Shown: positions 8,936-22,876, counted from the first letter of the stretch. The stretch: DNA of 64,000 bases from Hemerocallis citrina (GCA_017893485.1 CM030360.1:148781249-148845248), one strand, 5' to 3'. Numbers and translations are program-made. Notes: generated from the sequence alone by a model not told the origin.

Positions 8936-11900
8936 CTATGTTCGCTCTTCTAGGAACTTCATTAGGTGCTCGGCGTTCCAGGGTCGGCTGATGAGCCGGC
9001 CGTCCATGTCTGCCAGTCGGTATGTACCAGGGCGTACAGCCTCGACTACACGGTATGGGCCTTCCCAGTTGGGAGCCAATTTCCTCTTCTTGGTTGGATC
9101 AGAGACGGATAGTTTTCGTAACACGAGGTCCCCCGCCTTGATGTTTGTGGGGTGGACCTTCTTGTTGTAAAACTTTTCGATCCGTTGTTGGTAGATGCTT
9201 CTTCGGATTGAGGATTTCTCTCTGACTTCGGCGACGAGGTCCAGATTGGCCCTCAAGCCGGATGAATTGTCAGCTTCGTCGAAGGCCATGATACGGGGAG
9301 AAGGCAGGCCGACCTCGACGGGGATGACTGCTTCCGTCCCGTAGGTCAAGGTGAACGGCGTCTCTCCCGTGGGGATCCTCTTGGTGGTTCGGTGTGCCCA
9401 TAGCACGCTAGGCAGTTCCTCGACCCACAGCCCTTTGGGGGAACTGTCGAGGCACTTTTTGAGGCCGTCGAGGATTTGCCTGTTCATGTTCTCCGCTTGG
9501 CCGTTTGACTGAGGGTGGCAAATAGCGGAGAAACGCTGCTGGATGCCGATGTCCGCGCAGAAGGTTTGGAAGTTCTGACCTTGGAATTGGGTTCCGTTGT
9601 CTGTGACGAGGACCCGAGGGATTCCGAACCGGCAAATGATGTTCTTCCAAAAGAACTGTTGTACTTGGCACTCGGTGATGCTGGATAGAGGCTCGGCTTC
9701 GAGCCACTTGGTGAAGTAGTCGATGGCGACTATTAAGAATTTCTTTTGCCCTACCGCTACGGGGAAGGGGCCCACCAGGTCCATGCCCCACATGGCGAAT
9801 GGGGTAGGACTAGCCAGGGATCGGAGATTAGCTTGAGGAAGTCTCTTGATAGGGGAGAACCTTTGGCATGGGCCGCATCTCTTGACTAGGATTTGCGAGT
9901 CTTGGAGCATGGTCGACCAGTAGTACCCCTGATTCAGGGCCTTCCGAGCGAGCGTCCTGCTCCCCATGTGGCATCCGCCGATCCCCTCATGAAGATCTTT
10001 CAGCTCGTAGCTGGCCCCATCGCTGGTGAGACAGCGGAGGTACGGCTTGCCGTCGGCCAAGGTGTATGAGCGTTTGAAGAGGATGTCATCAATTATGAAA
10101 AACCTTTCAGCTCGGACCCTGACTCGTCTGGCTTCGGCTCGGTCTTCTGGAAGCTCTGCGTTGATTAAGAATTTCCGGATGGGAGTGGTCCAGTCGTCTA
10201 GACTGGCACCGTCTTGGACACACATTGCCTCCTGGTCTTGATCATTGATACTTGGCTTTAGGAGGATTTCTATGAGTACCGTTTGGTCGAGACCCTCGAA
10301 GGAGGAAGAGGCGAGTTTTGACAACGCGTCTGCTTGAGCGTTCTGCTCCTTAGGACTCGAATGACTGCGGAGTGGCAGAAGGACGCTAGGAGACGTCGGA
10401 CTACTGCCAAATACCTCGCCATGCGTTCATCGCAGGCTTCGTATTCTCTGGTGATCTGATTGACCACGAGCTGAGAATCGCTGAAGGCCCAGATTTGCTT
10501 GGCTCCGGCTCGATGTGCTAGGGTCAATCCGGCGATCATGGCCTCGTATTCCGCCTCGTTGTTAGAGGCCGGAAAGTTGAGGCGGAGGGAGTATTGAAGT
10601 AAGAATTGGTCGGGGCCACGAAGGATGATGCCAGCCCCACTCCCTGTTTCGCATGATGATCCATCGACAAAGACCTCCCAGGTTGGATCCGAGGCCTCGG
10701 TGCAGGGCTGCTCGGAGACGGTGCACTCAGTGATGAACTCGGCGAGGGCCTGCCCTTTGATGGCCTTCCTCGGCTGGTAGCTGATGTCGAACTGACTCAG
10801 CTCAATCGACCACTTGACTAAGCGGCCGGAATTTTCAGGCTTGTGAAGGACAGTCTTCAGTGGCTGGTCGGTCAGCACTTGGACGGAGTGAGCCTGGAAG
10901 TAAGGATGAAGCTTCCGGGCTGCCATGACCAAGGCATAGGCCACCTTCTCTATCTTTGCGTACCTCGTCTCGGCGGGGAGCAGAACTTTGCTCACGTAGT
11001 ACAATGGCCTCTGGACCCCATCTTCCTCTCGGACGAGGACGGCGCTGAGTGCGCTATCCGAGGCGGACAGGTAGAGCCATAGTGGTTCGCCTGGCTCAGG
11101 CTTGCTGAGGAGAGGGGGATTGGCTAGGTACTGCTTCAGCTGTTCGAAGACCTCTTGTTGATGGGTACCCCACTCGAAGCCCCCCTTTCCGCGTAGAGCC
11201 TTGAAGAAGGGGAGAGACTTCTCCCCTGACTTGGAGAGGAAACGGCCGATTGCAACCAACCGGCCCGTGAGCCTCTAAACCTCTTTGACATTTCGGGGTG
11301 GGGCCATGTCAATAATGGCTTTGATTTTCTCGGGGTTCGCCTCGATGCCGCGCTGGCTGACGATGAACCCCAGGAACTTCCCAGTGGATATGCCGAAGGC
11401 GCATTTAGCCGGGTTGAGCCTCATATTGTGATGTCGGAGGACTCCGAAGGCTTCCTCGAGGTCGGCGACGTGGTCCGGCCCGGCCCGGCTCTTGACGAGC
11501 ATGTCGTCGACATAGACTTCCACGTTGCGGCCGATCAGGTCTTTGAAGATTCTGTTGACGAGCCGTTGGTATGTGGCTCCGGCGTTTTTTAGCCCGAAGG
11601 GCATAACGCGGTAGCAGAAGAGACCCTGGTCGGTGATGAACGAGGTCTAGGAGATGTCCAGTGGAAACATCCGGATCTGATTGTACCCTGAGAATGCGTC
11701 CATGAAGGACAGTAGCTCATGCCCCGAGGTTGCGTCGATCAAGGCGTCGATGCGGGGGAGGGGGAAAGGATCTTTTGGACATGCTTTATTTAAATCCGTG
11801 AAGTCGATACAGATCTGCCAGCCCCCGGTTGCCTTCTTCACCATGACGACATTAGCCAACCACTCGGGGTAGCTGACTTCCTGAATAAATCGAGCCGACA

Positions 11901-12291
11901 AGAGCTTGTCGACCTCTGCCTTCACAATTTGCTGCCTCTCCGGTGCGACTTTGCGCCTCTTTTGGACGACCGGCTTAGAGTCTGGGATGACGCTCAGCCG
12001 ATGCATAATCAAGTCTTCGGAGATCCCGGGCATGTCGGAGGGCTTCCAGGCGAAGAGATCAACGTTGCGGCGGATGCAGGCGATTATGCCTGGCTTCAAG
12101 TCCTCGGGGAGCGAGCGGCTCACCCGGAACCACTTTGATTCATCCTCGGCGCCGAACGGGACCTCCTCCAGCTTGTCGACAGGCTCTGGGGCGGGACCGT
12201 CCCTCTCGGGTTCGAGCTCAACGGCGTCGAGGGGGAACACACCTCCTCCGACGGCGGTCATGTAGCATGACCATGCTGCTTCCTGGCTACA
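8936..12291 (-). pseudogene. pol: pol of Tat element 1 (RT, RNase H, integrase), inactivated
   Basis: Continues the gag-protease frame after a TGA at 12292-12294. RT includes a CIDFTDLNKACPKDPFPLP block and the YVDD catalytic motif (near 11510); RNase H has VFVDGSS, NEAEYEA and FSDS; integrase has the HHCC zinc domain (HEGIGGCHMGSRT ... CGPCQRF) and the D, D, E residues in MDLVGPF, TDNGTQF and GQAEN. Breaks: in-frame TAG at 11647-11649 (AAG in element 2), TAG at 11275-11277 (CAG in element 2), and a 1-base deletion near 10348 just before the last RNase H Asp. From about 10324 to the stop at 8936 the integrase frame is open. The defects are consistent with C-to-T decay after insertion. Confidence 0.93.
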
Positions 12292-14391
12292 TCAGACTAT
12301 GCCGACCCCTTGTGGGGTGGGAAATTTAAGCTTCAGATGGTATGCCGAAGGTACCGCTTGAAGGGAGCATAGTCCGGGTCGGCCGAGTATGGCGTTGTAA
12401 GCTGCTTTGACGTTTACCACCATGAAGTCCATGGACTCGGTCCTCTTGACAGGAGCCGATCCCGCGGTGACGTCGAGAGTAACAATCCCTTCTATCACGA
12501 CAGGGACGCCAGAAAATCCATGCAAGGTGTACTCGGCTGGCTTGAGTTTGCCTCGGGGTAGTTTGAGATTCTCGAAGGCCTCCAGGAAGAGAATATTTAC
12601 CGAGCTGTCGTTGTCGACGAGAATTCGTCGAACTTCACAATTAGCCATGTGGAGGCTAATGACGAGGGCATCGCAATGAGGGAGGCGAACGCCTTCGAGG
12701 TCTTCTCCGGAGAAGGAGACAGGCACCGGTTGCAACTTGGGCGAGGGGTTGTCTTGGACGGCATTCACCTCTCGGATGAAGGCTTTTCGGGAAGTATTCG
12801 ACTCTCCCCCCATTGGTCCCCCGTGGACACAGTGCAAGATGAATGGCATATTCGCGGCTCCCTCGGGCTCAAGATCCCGACCCTGGATGCGGTTCGGAGT
12901 AGGGTTCGGAGGCGAAGGCCTCCGGTTCCTAGCATCTCGCCGATCCCGTGGGCCTTCTCTAGTGAATTCTCGGAGGTATCCTCGTGAGATGAGGTCCTCG
13001 ATTTCGTCTTTCAGGGCCCGACATTGGTCGGTTTCGTGCCCATGATCTCTGTGGAAACGGCAGTAGAAGCGTTGGTCTCGCTTCTTGTTGTTGTTTGATC
13101 GGGGAGGTAGTCGGACAATGCCTTTGTCTTCGATTTCTAAGAGGATGGCGGACACGTTGTGTGTCAAGGGAGTGTACCTTTCAAAGCGAGGGACCGGAGG
13201 TGCCCTCTTCGCGCCGACCCCTTCCTTTGCTGTTTTCTTGGCCGGTTTGGCATCATCGACCCTGCGCTTGCCCTTCCCCACGACTTCTTTGCTGCCCTCT
13301 GGGTTCAGAGCTTCCTCAGCTCGTATATACTTCTCGACCCGGTTGAGAAGGTCAGGGAAGTCCAGAGGTGGCCTCTTTGCCAGGGAGACCTTTAGCTGGT
13401 TGTGGCAGACGTTGTGCCGGAAAGCTGCCGAGGCGACCCCTGCGTCGAGGGCAGAGACGGATCTGGCCTCGGTTGTGAACCTCTTGATGAAGTTGCGGAG
13501 CGACTCCCCCTCCCTCTGACTGAGGTCGAGCAGGGAAGCGCTCGTCCTTTTGCTCTTCTGGCTTGTGATGAAGTGGGCCAGGAAGCTGGCTTCCAGCTGG
13601 TCGAACGAGAAGATCGAGCCAGGGGTGAGCTTGGAGAACCAATCCCTGGCCGGACCCCGGAGGGTGGCCGGGAAGGCTCGGCATAGCAGGGGATCCGAAG
13701 CGCTGTGAATCATCATGAGGGTTTTGAAGCCCTCCATGTGATCAGCTGGATCACCCTCGCCGTTGTAAGTCTCGAACTGCGGAGGCCGGAAGTTCCGGGG
13801 GATCTCCGCTTCTATGATGTTGACGGAAAAGGGAGGTCGAGAAGGCCTTCGTCCTTGGACTAGGTTGGGATTCCTGTCGCCGATGCCCTCGATTCGATTC
13901 TCCATCTCTAGGAGGCATCGGAGTACCTCGTCTGCGCGCTCCGGCGGGGGAGTCGGCGCACGAGTGTGGCTTCTCCCCTCGCTCATTTGAGGGGTTCGGC
14001 CGTAGGTCGCAGACCTCGGCGCTCCGTGGAGGGCCTCCAAGATTTCCTCTCTGAAGCTTCTGAACTCGCCCCTGGTGACCCCGCCGTGGTCGGAAGGGTC
14101 GGGTCGGGGCGTAGGAATTCGGCCGATGCGGCTGAGTGCCGACGGCCTTTCCCTTTGTGCGGGCCTGAAGTGGTTCGAGACCGAGTTGGAAGCGGTCCCT
14201 CCCCTAGCCTGGCTAGCCCTTCGGTTCACGATGACCCGACGAAGGTCGGGTTCGGCGACGTGTGACGCGCTTCGCTGGGGTCCGGGATTTCCACCCAGAT
14301 TATTGGAGGCTTGCCCTCCGTCGAGGGCCCCCTCGGGAGGAGGCCCGTCTGGTTGGGCGGAACGGGCTGATCTTCGGGCTCGGGGAGCCAT
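12292..14391 (-). CDS. gag: Gag and protease of Tat element 1
   Basis: A 699-residue frame starting at ATG 14391, 65 bases after the primer-binding site. Residues 1-190 are Pro/Arg-rich and low complexity; about 195-350 is the retrotransposon gag capsid region (PPFSVNIIEAEIPRNF ... RDWFSKL ... RNFIKRFTTEA). A zinc-finger-like C-x2-H-x4-H-x4-C motif (CRFHRDHGHETDQC) follows. The aspartic protease motif at about residue 593 reads VDNDSS, where element 2's fragment has VDNGNS; loss of the usual Gly may weaken activity. The frame ends at TGA 12292-12294, after which the same frame goes straight into pol. Either the TGA is a nonsense mutation of CGA in a single gag-pol ORF (favoured), or it is a readthrough stop. 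Confidence 0.92.
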   Translation of the reverse strand: MAPRARRSARSAQPDGPPPEGALDGGQASNNLGGNPGPQRSASHVAEPDLRRVIVNRRASQARGGTASNSVSNHFRPAQRERPSALSRIGRIPTPRPDPSDHGGVTRGEFRSFREEILEALHGAPRSATYGRTPQMSEGRSHTRAPTPPPERADEVLRCLLEMENRIEGIGDRNPNLVQGRRPSRPPFSVNIIEAEIPRNFRPPQFETYNGEGDPADHMEGFKTLMMIHSASDPLLCRAFPATLRGPARDWFSKLTPGSIFSFDQLEASFLAHFITSQKSKRTSASLLDLSQREGESLRNFIKRFTTEARSVSALDAGVASAAFRHNVCHNQLKVSLAKRPPLDFPDLLNRVEKYIRAEEALNPEGSKEVVGKGKRRVDDAKPAKKTAKEGVGAKRAPPVPRFERYTPLTHNVSAILLEIEDKGIVRLPPRSNNNKKRDQRFYCRFHRDHGHETDQCRALKDEIEDLISRGYLREFTREGPRDRRDARNRRPSPPNPTPNRIQGRDLEPEGAANMPFILHCVHGGPMGGESNTSRKAFIREVNAVQDNPSPKLQPVPVSFSGEDLEGVRLPHCDALVISLHMANCEVRRILVDNDSSVNILFLEAFENLKLPRGKLKPAEYTLHGFSGVPVVIEGIVTLDVTAGSAPVKRTESMDFMVVNVKAAYNAILGRPGLCSLQAVPSAYHLKLKFPTPQGVGIV

Positions 14392-14455
14392 GGAAGATTA
14401 GGTCGAGGGAGAGCGTCGGTGGCGAGGCTCGGACTTACGTCCGTACCGGATAGAA

Positions 14456-14476
14456 TTCCCACAGACGGCGCCAACC
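14456..14476 (-). other. Primer-binding site of Tat element 1
   Basis: Read on the minus strand immediately after the 5' LTR: GGTTGGCGCCGTCTGTGG. Element 2 has the same string after its 5' LTR. TGGCGCC at the start is a common gypsy primer-site pattern; I do not assign the tRNA. Confidence 0.85.
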
Positions 14477-15718
<1,242 letters not shown>

Positions 15719-15720
<2 letters not shown>

Positions 15721-16084
15721 AAAGCTTCGGTTGTGCACTCCTCTAGTGCATACGGCGTGTGCACTAGGCCTTCGGGCGTTCATATCGACGATCCGAACCG
15801 TTCACATTGATCTACACATCTAAATTAGTCTAAATATGTAAAATCAAATCATTTGAAATTCATTTGCTCATTTATCATGTGACTATAAAAAACAATGATT
15901 TTTAGCCATACAATTTTGTAATACTTCAATGGATGGGTAAATGAATTTCAAATGATTTGAATTTACATATTTAAACTAATTTAGATGTGTAGATCAATGT
16001 GAACGGTTCGGATCATCGATATGAACGCCCGAAGGCCTAGTGCACACGTCGTGTGCACTAGAGGTAGTGCACAACCGAAGCTTT

Positions 16085-16086
<2 letters not shown>
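15719..16086. mobile_element. Fold-back (palindromic) element, 368 bp
   Basis: The left end GGAAAGCTTCGGTTGTGCAC is mirrored exactly by the right end. The two arms of about 150-170 bp match with few differences; only a short centre (about 15890-15915) is unpaired. It is flanked by (TA)n on the left and (AC)n then (TA)n on the right. There is no coding capacity. A shorter related palindrome lies at 61117-61187, also beside (TA)n. Superfamily is uncertain. Confidence 0.8.
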
Positions 16087-17100
<1,014 letters not shown>

Positions 17101-17254
17101 TATAAATATATTTAGAGAGATGATGTGAAAAAACAGAAAATAGTTGAAGTGGAGTTTTGTGAAAACTGTTTTCACAAAACAACCTAACCAAACCGGTTTT
17201 GGAGTTTTGAAAAACAAAAAAAGAAAAAAAAACAACAAACCAAACAGACCCTTA

Positions 17255-19581
17255 GCTTTCCAAAACATTTAGAATCATGCAATTTCAGCTTGTAGATTGA
17301 AAGATATGATTTTTCCAAGTTCTAGACAGAACCAATCCAAGTAGAAGACTCTGTTTTTGTAGTGTAAGTTAATTTTTCTGTGCACATCTGATGAAATAGG
17401 GGTTTTATAGTGCTTTAATGGATGAATTTGAGAATGTGATCAACTAGAGAGTTGTAGTAGACACTCATAGCTTTCCATAAAATCCAGGATCATGTGATTC
17501 CGATAAGTGAGCGAGTTGCTATGACGTTGGCAACAAGCAGCAGCTGTGAGTTCAGATGAGCATGTTTAAGAATTTGTGATTTTCTAGCCCTGTGTGGTTA
17601 GAATCTGAGGAATTGATTAACTAGAGAATTGAAGTAGACACTCTTAGCTTTCCAAAGATTATTAATTATGAAATTCCAGTTTGTGGATTAGAAGTTATGA
17701 ATTTTTTCTAATAACTGGACAGATTCAATCATAGTAGTAGTTCTGTTTTTTTGGCAAATCGGTTAAATTGTTCTACACCTAAGTCTTGGACATGTGTATT
17801 AGTAACATCTATATGTTTCAAATACTTGATTCTATCAGGTTTTGAGTTTTTCTAAATGTGTGTGATGGTTTTCTTTGATTTGAGTCGTTTGGGGGATCGT
17901 CTAGGGTAAGGTATTACCCTACGACTAACAATCCTTAGGCTAGAATTGAATTCTTCCTCCTCGAAAAGTGGATAGTCATCCCTCGTGCACCGACGAATTC
18001 TTACTCAATGGGTAATTAATCGCTGGCAGGGATACTGAATGCGATCCGAGTCAGAGGTGGTGGCGAACGGTGGAGATCAAGTCGCCGGTGTTTGGGTAAA
18101 TTATACCAGGTCGGATCCTTTTCTGACCTAAGTATTACTAAAATTATTTATTATTTGTATTTTGATGCCCTGAGTCTGTCAACAGTCGGGTGTTGGTGTT
18201 TGTGTATGTTTACCTTTATTCACGGGTTCAAGACATCCCTTGGGCACCGATGTACTGCTCACTGAGGGTCACGGGCCGGAGATATGGGTCGATGACTTAC
18301 GGAGGTGTTGGCAATCGATAAATGTAGATTCACCATGATTAGTTACTATTTTTGACAGACCAATCAGGCTCAATCGTTTGTTAAAATGTTGTGCATATTT
18401 CGAATATACAGCATATATGGGAAACAACTATTATTTTAATTATTTATTTACCTTTGCCGCTTGAGGAATGAGTTAGTGTTAGGGGTGATACCCTACAATC
18501 CGATTTGTTCTAAAGGCCAACACTAGTTGGCGATAACCAGGGTTGTCTCTTCCTGTCAAAGGAATACGGGCTGTGACTTCTCACTAGTCGAGAATATGGG
18601 AGCCGTATCTCGCTCTGTTAATTCCTGAGGTACCTTAATAAGAACGGAATGTTCCTAGTTTTATGTTGGTGGACATGAACGGGCCATAGGTGGGGTTCCC
18701 TATAAGTCTTCAGTGCCACTTGGTACGAGGTACCTTGTAGTTCGTCACAGCTTTTGAGTGAGGTTCGGTGCGCCGGTTATTAGTGGTAAATGGGAACACC
18801 ACGAAATTTTGTAACCACCTCAATCATGTTGTACTTATTGGGAACTGGAATTGTACAATAGTAGAATGCATTGCATGGCTAGGGTTCGAAACCCCGAACT
18901 GGAGAAGACGACTTGATTTGGAGCATATGTAGTTTGGGATGCATGCGTGTTCAAAGTCTTGCTGACATTAGATTAAGTGAATATGTTTCCGTACATTGTA
19001 CTGTGCATTAGACTTCAGGTCATGACATACATACACACTAGATAATTAGGATGCACGTTTTCTTTTCCATCAAGATTGATGATGTACAAGTTGGAGATCA
19101 CTTCTATTATCAGCATTGCGTCAGTATATGTACTGACGTGTCCACTCAATTAGGTGCTAGAAATCGGATTATTAATACAGGAAGACTCAAGGTCAGCAGA
19201 GTATCCAAGTAGAATAACCAGTGGACATCCTCACAAATAAAGCAGTTGCGGAAGAATCAGAGTAGCATAGCGGAAGACTCGAGACACGTAGTACATCTCA
19301 GGGAAGCAGATTGACCACTCATTGGAGTTCCAGTGGGATATCAGTTAACTACTGCCCCGAAGGGCAGGCGTAGCGGTTACTTAGGAGAATTTGTAATACT
19401 TTAATGTAATTTGTATTCCTTGTTCAAGAATAAGATAATGATTGCAATTGAAAATGTAATAATTTTATATGGAAATAAAAAGTTTTAAATTTTTTGTATT
19501 ATTACTGTGTTGAGATCCATTCGAAGGAAAAGATTCTGGTTTGTGTCACGAATTTTCGGTAGTGGAATCCGGGTCATTACA
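17255..19581. repeat. Right part of long LTR-like block A
   Basis: It continues the text broken at 1295 (AGCTTTCCAAAACATTTAG). 17390-17780 holds further degenerate copies of an ATCAACTAGAGAGTTGTAGTAGACAC phrase (split by mismatches). Near 19110-19140 is a CGTCAG ... CTGACGTG stem-loop, matched near 47360-47385. The end CCGGGTCATTACA resembles the GGGGTGTTACA end of block B. It lies in the zinc-knuckle region of the copia gag that follows. No ORF was found. Confidence 0.55.
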
Positions 19582-20473
19582 ATACACAAGGGTAAGATTC
19601 GTTGCCACTATTGTAGAGGAGTTGGGCATTAAAAGGGATACTATCATAAGTGGTTGAGTCAGAAGAGTGCTACTAAAGAAGGGGAGCAAGCCAATATAGT
19701 CAGCGCAAATGAGTTAGGTAATAATGATGACATATGTGTTATTATTTCAAGTTCTTCAGATATGGATTCAAGTTGGTATCTTGATCCAGGAAGTTCTTCT
19801 CATATTTGCTCCGAAGGGAGATGTTTTCTACTTACAAGTCATCAACAGACCGTTGTGTAAGAAAGGTAAGTGGTGAGATTTATGAAGTAGTGGGTGAGGG
19901 AACAGTTGAATTGGAGACGCTAGATGGTAAAGGGTTCACATGAGAAGAGGTCATGCATATTCCTTCGATACATCAGAATCTGATATCTTTGGAGACTCTT
20001 GATGCTCGTTGCTGCAGGTACATAGCTCGATATGGAGTTTTGATAGTTTGGGATAGTTATCATAAGGTAATGAAGGGTAAGAGGGGAACTGGGCAAGGTC
20101 AGCACAACCTCTACCAGCTATGTAGGGGCAGGAAAACTCGGTCGAGTGTATGGAAGCCCATTGTTCCTAAAGCATCATCTAGTAAGCCGTCACTAGAATT
20201 ACCGAATCGATACTGCAACGTTTGAATACTGTTGAAAGGTGGAGAGACCCTTGAATTAGGTGGAGTTCATATGGAGGGTAGCATCTTCATGATTACATCT
20301 ACATGGGTGTGCCCTTGAGGAGGGCATACAGCTGGAAGAAAACATGTGGAGGTTTGTTGAACTAGCAGAAGAAGGCATAGAAACGTGTTGTTTACAAAGC
20401 GGAGAAGAAAGGTCTAGAAGAGTTTTAAATCACACACGTATGGATTCATGAGTATGCAATCCAAGGTGGAGAT
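19582..20473 (+). pseudogene. gag: Copia-type gag zinc knuckle and protease remnant
   Basis: A degraded reading starts with a CCHC knuckle (CHYCRGVGH, then a stop) and continues with the 68-codon frame 19654-19860, containing WYLDPGSSSHIC, which matches the copia protease motif (usual W-x-L-D-S-G-A-S) with Ser-Gly-Ala changed to Pro-Gly-Ser. Further pieces (LETLDGKGFT, MHIPSIHQNLISLETLD, NLYQLC) follow the order of a copia protease and pre-integrase region. Several stops are present. No integrase, RT or RNase H follows: the remnant passes directly to a polypurine tract and LTR. The upstream gag is cut off by block A. Confidence 0.75.
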
Positions 20474-21221
20474 TGTTAGGTTTGTATGTCTTGCATACAC
20501 ATATCCGATGAAGAAGACGATGAAGCGTTGAGATGGATCGAAGCGAGGCATCGAAGAAGAAGGAAAGCAGTCAGCAGAAGCAAATAGGTGGAGTTGCGGT
20601 CGACCACTCTGACTGTACAGGGTTCTCGAGAGGGAAACGGTCGACCGACTGTTGTGTACTGTCGATCTACCGCGACGCTGATGGGTTGTTTGGGTCGGGT
20701 CTTGGAGATTCGTTAGAAGCCAAACTACGTCTTCAAGTTAGATCGTACGGCTCCCAACGTGGGCTATCTCTTTAGTAGTAATCGGATGGTTAATGTATAA
20801 AGTGTATCGGACTGAGATTTCTCTAGATCTATAAATACAATGTAAACGGCTCCTAGAACGATATCATTCTATTGAGTGCCGAATAGAAGAAAAAAGTACT
20901 TCATATGAGAGGGTGAGAAAGTTTCTCCATTGTAAGCATCAACCAAGTTCCAGTTAGGCTTGAGAGACGGCCGTGGTGAGAATTACAATATTCTTGTATC
21001 TCTCTAGTTGAAATAACATATCGGTTATTTCTCCCCCGGATTAAAATGAAAGCCCCAATTGGGACAATTCTTGTATACTTTGTATGATTTGTGCGATCTA
21101 GTTTTGCTTTGTGGTTTGTGTTGATTGTGTTGAAGACTCAACAAAATCCTCACTTTTTCCCACCAATTAGGTTCTTAAAATGTTTCTCAAATGTCTCAAT
21201 TAACTGAGTCAACTCTCAACA
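20474..21221 (+). repeat. 3' LTR of the broken copia element
   Basis: Starts TGTTAGG immediately after a purine-rich CCAAGGTGGAGAT (20461-20473), the usual copia polypurine arrangement. A TATAAATA lies at 20830-20837. The right end is uncertain: ACTCAACA at 21143 or CTCTCAACA at 21221. GTCGAC motifs occur at 20599-20606 and 20639-20651. Confidence 0.65.
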
Positions 21222-21794
21222 CACCATCCTCCCGGTATGCAAATTATTGAACCATTTGTATTATCATACTATATATTTAAAATTATTCATATTAAGTTCT
21301 TTCTGGTCTAGGTTAATACGCTAGCTACCCTTTTCTAATCGCTTTCTTCTTAACTTTCTCCTTTCTGTTGGCGTAGAAGTATGTAGGAGACAACCCATGC
21401 CTGATTCTCGAAGCCTAGGCAATCTTGGCTGCTGCTTTTTGAAACAATGCTTATACTAGGTTGCTCAATTCCTTCTCGAAAGAGATGATTACTGCTTGAC
21501 TAGACCCTGCAACTTAATTTGCTTTTGTGATACGGTTAGATATGCAGACAAGCATTGATACCCTCATCTGAATCTAATTTCATGTTTATAGTTTAAAGGA
21601 AAATTAAATATATGTTCTTCTAAATTATGGATATGGATATTGCTCGATCTCGTACATTGTAAAATCGTTATTTTCATTCGCTCCTCAGAATAAAGATGTT
21701 AAATATTTCTGCTATAATTTGGTACTGATTACAATTTCTACTATGCACCACCATAATTTACCAACACTATAATGAAAACTACATGTATGAGCCA
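21222..21794. other. AT-rich stretch without a recognised gene
   Basis: I see no coding region, no repeat of note and no convincing hAT terminus. The left end of the hAT element may have been lost here. Confidence 0.4.
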
Positions 21795-22871
21795 TTAAGA
21801 GAGAGCCATGTAGGGCAGTGAGCCGACAAGTTCCCGCAATAATGTTGAGATAGAATCATTAGTGGTATTTGAGCACCAAAACCTCATATTAATAAAAATA
21901 CTAATAGAAGTGTAATTATAAGATTTTGAAAAATTCAAAGTTGCAATCTTAAAAGATTTCAAAAATTTTAACAAACTTTCGGCAAAGTGCCAGAAAGTGA
22001 GAGTCATTTGAAAATCTTTCATATTTTTTGCAATACAAAAATCATTTATAACCGCTTTGTATTTAGTAACAACATTCAACAAGTATAAAGTAGAATTCCG
22101 TCGATGTTTAAAATCTCAAAAAAAAAAAAATTTCTAAAATGTACTCCCTTAAGATTACACCATTCTTTGAATTGTTGAAGCATAGTATCATTCAAAGCGA
22201 TGAAACTTACTCATCTTTTAATTGCATTCACATATGAATCGGCTACTTGTAATACATCTTGTACACATAAGTTAAGAATATGACATGCACATTTGATATG
22301 AAAAAATTCAAGACATGGAGGAGCTAAATGTTGTTGTAATGTAGTAATCGCACTATTGTTGTTGAAGGCATTATCAAAACTAATAGAATTTTTTTATCAC
22401 GAATATGAAATAAATCACAAAGTTCTAAAATACATGTTGCGATATTCGTACCACTGTGAGGGTACGACAAAGCGGCAAGTGATATGATTTTTTTTTAATG
22501 AGTCAATCACTATCGATCCAATGACAAGTTATGTCCATCATCGAAATATCGTTACAACCTTTTCAACCATCGGCCGTTAATGATAATCTACAAGTTAAAG
22601 TATACAAAAGTGCAATTAAAGCGTCTCTCTTCTCAGAATAAAGTTTAAAACAATCGGTCTTAAGTTTGTTTCAAGGAATTCTTTTGAAATGTGGATTTAG
22701 TGCATTTTGGTTAGAAGACCTATAGGTTCCTACTCTCGGAATAGGAAAAATGTAACTCTTCCTTAATAAGTAGTTTGGTCATTTCCCGATGAATGGTGTC
22801 AGGATCATAGCTATGGCTATCTAGTTGCCCGGTCCTAGGGTTGATCTTTTGTTGGAATAGTTGGTCTTGTA
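21795..22871 (-). pseudogene. hAT-family transposase, core part (decayed)
   Basis: Minus-strand translation across frames and stops gives the ordered hAT blocks: SLTADG ... DITCHWIDSD (about 22540-22600), SISFDNAFNNNSAITTL (about 22340-22395), HIKCACHILNLCVQDVL (about 22230-22300), NSTLYLLNVVTKYKAV (about 22040-22110), and FLKSFKIATLNFSKSY (about 21920-21975). These correspond to the RNase H-like core of plant hAT transposases (Ricesleeper/Ac type). In the RWNSTY-like motif Trp is Arg. The C-terminal dimerisation region is not visible. The N-terminal zinc-finger part lies beyond the copia insertion, at 49796-50200. Many stops and frameshifts show a dead copy. Confidence 0.8.
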
Positions 22872-22876
22872 CTAGT

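Noticed and set aside
11681..12329. Plus-strand frames opposite the RT and protease of Tat element 1
   Set aside because: Shadows of the GC-rich minus-strand pol; they follow its codon pattern and recur opposite pol in element 2.
20533..20775. 80-codon frame in the copia LTR
   Set aside because: Lies wholly inside LTR U3; no homology or conserved composition.
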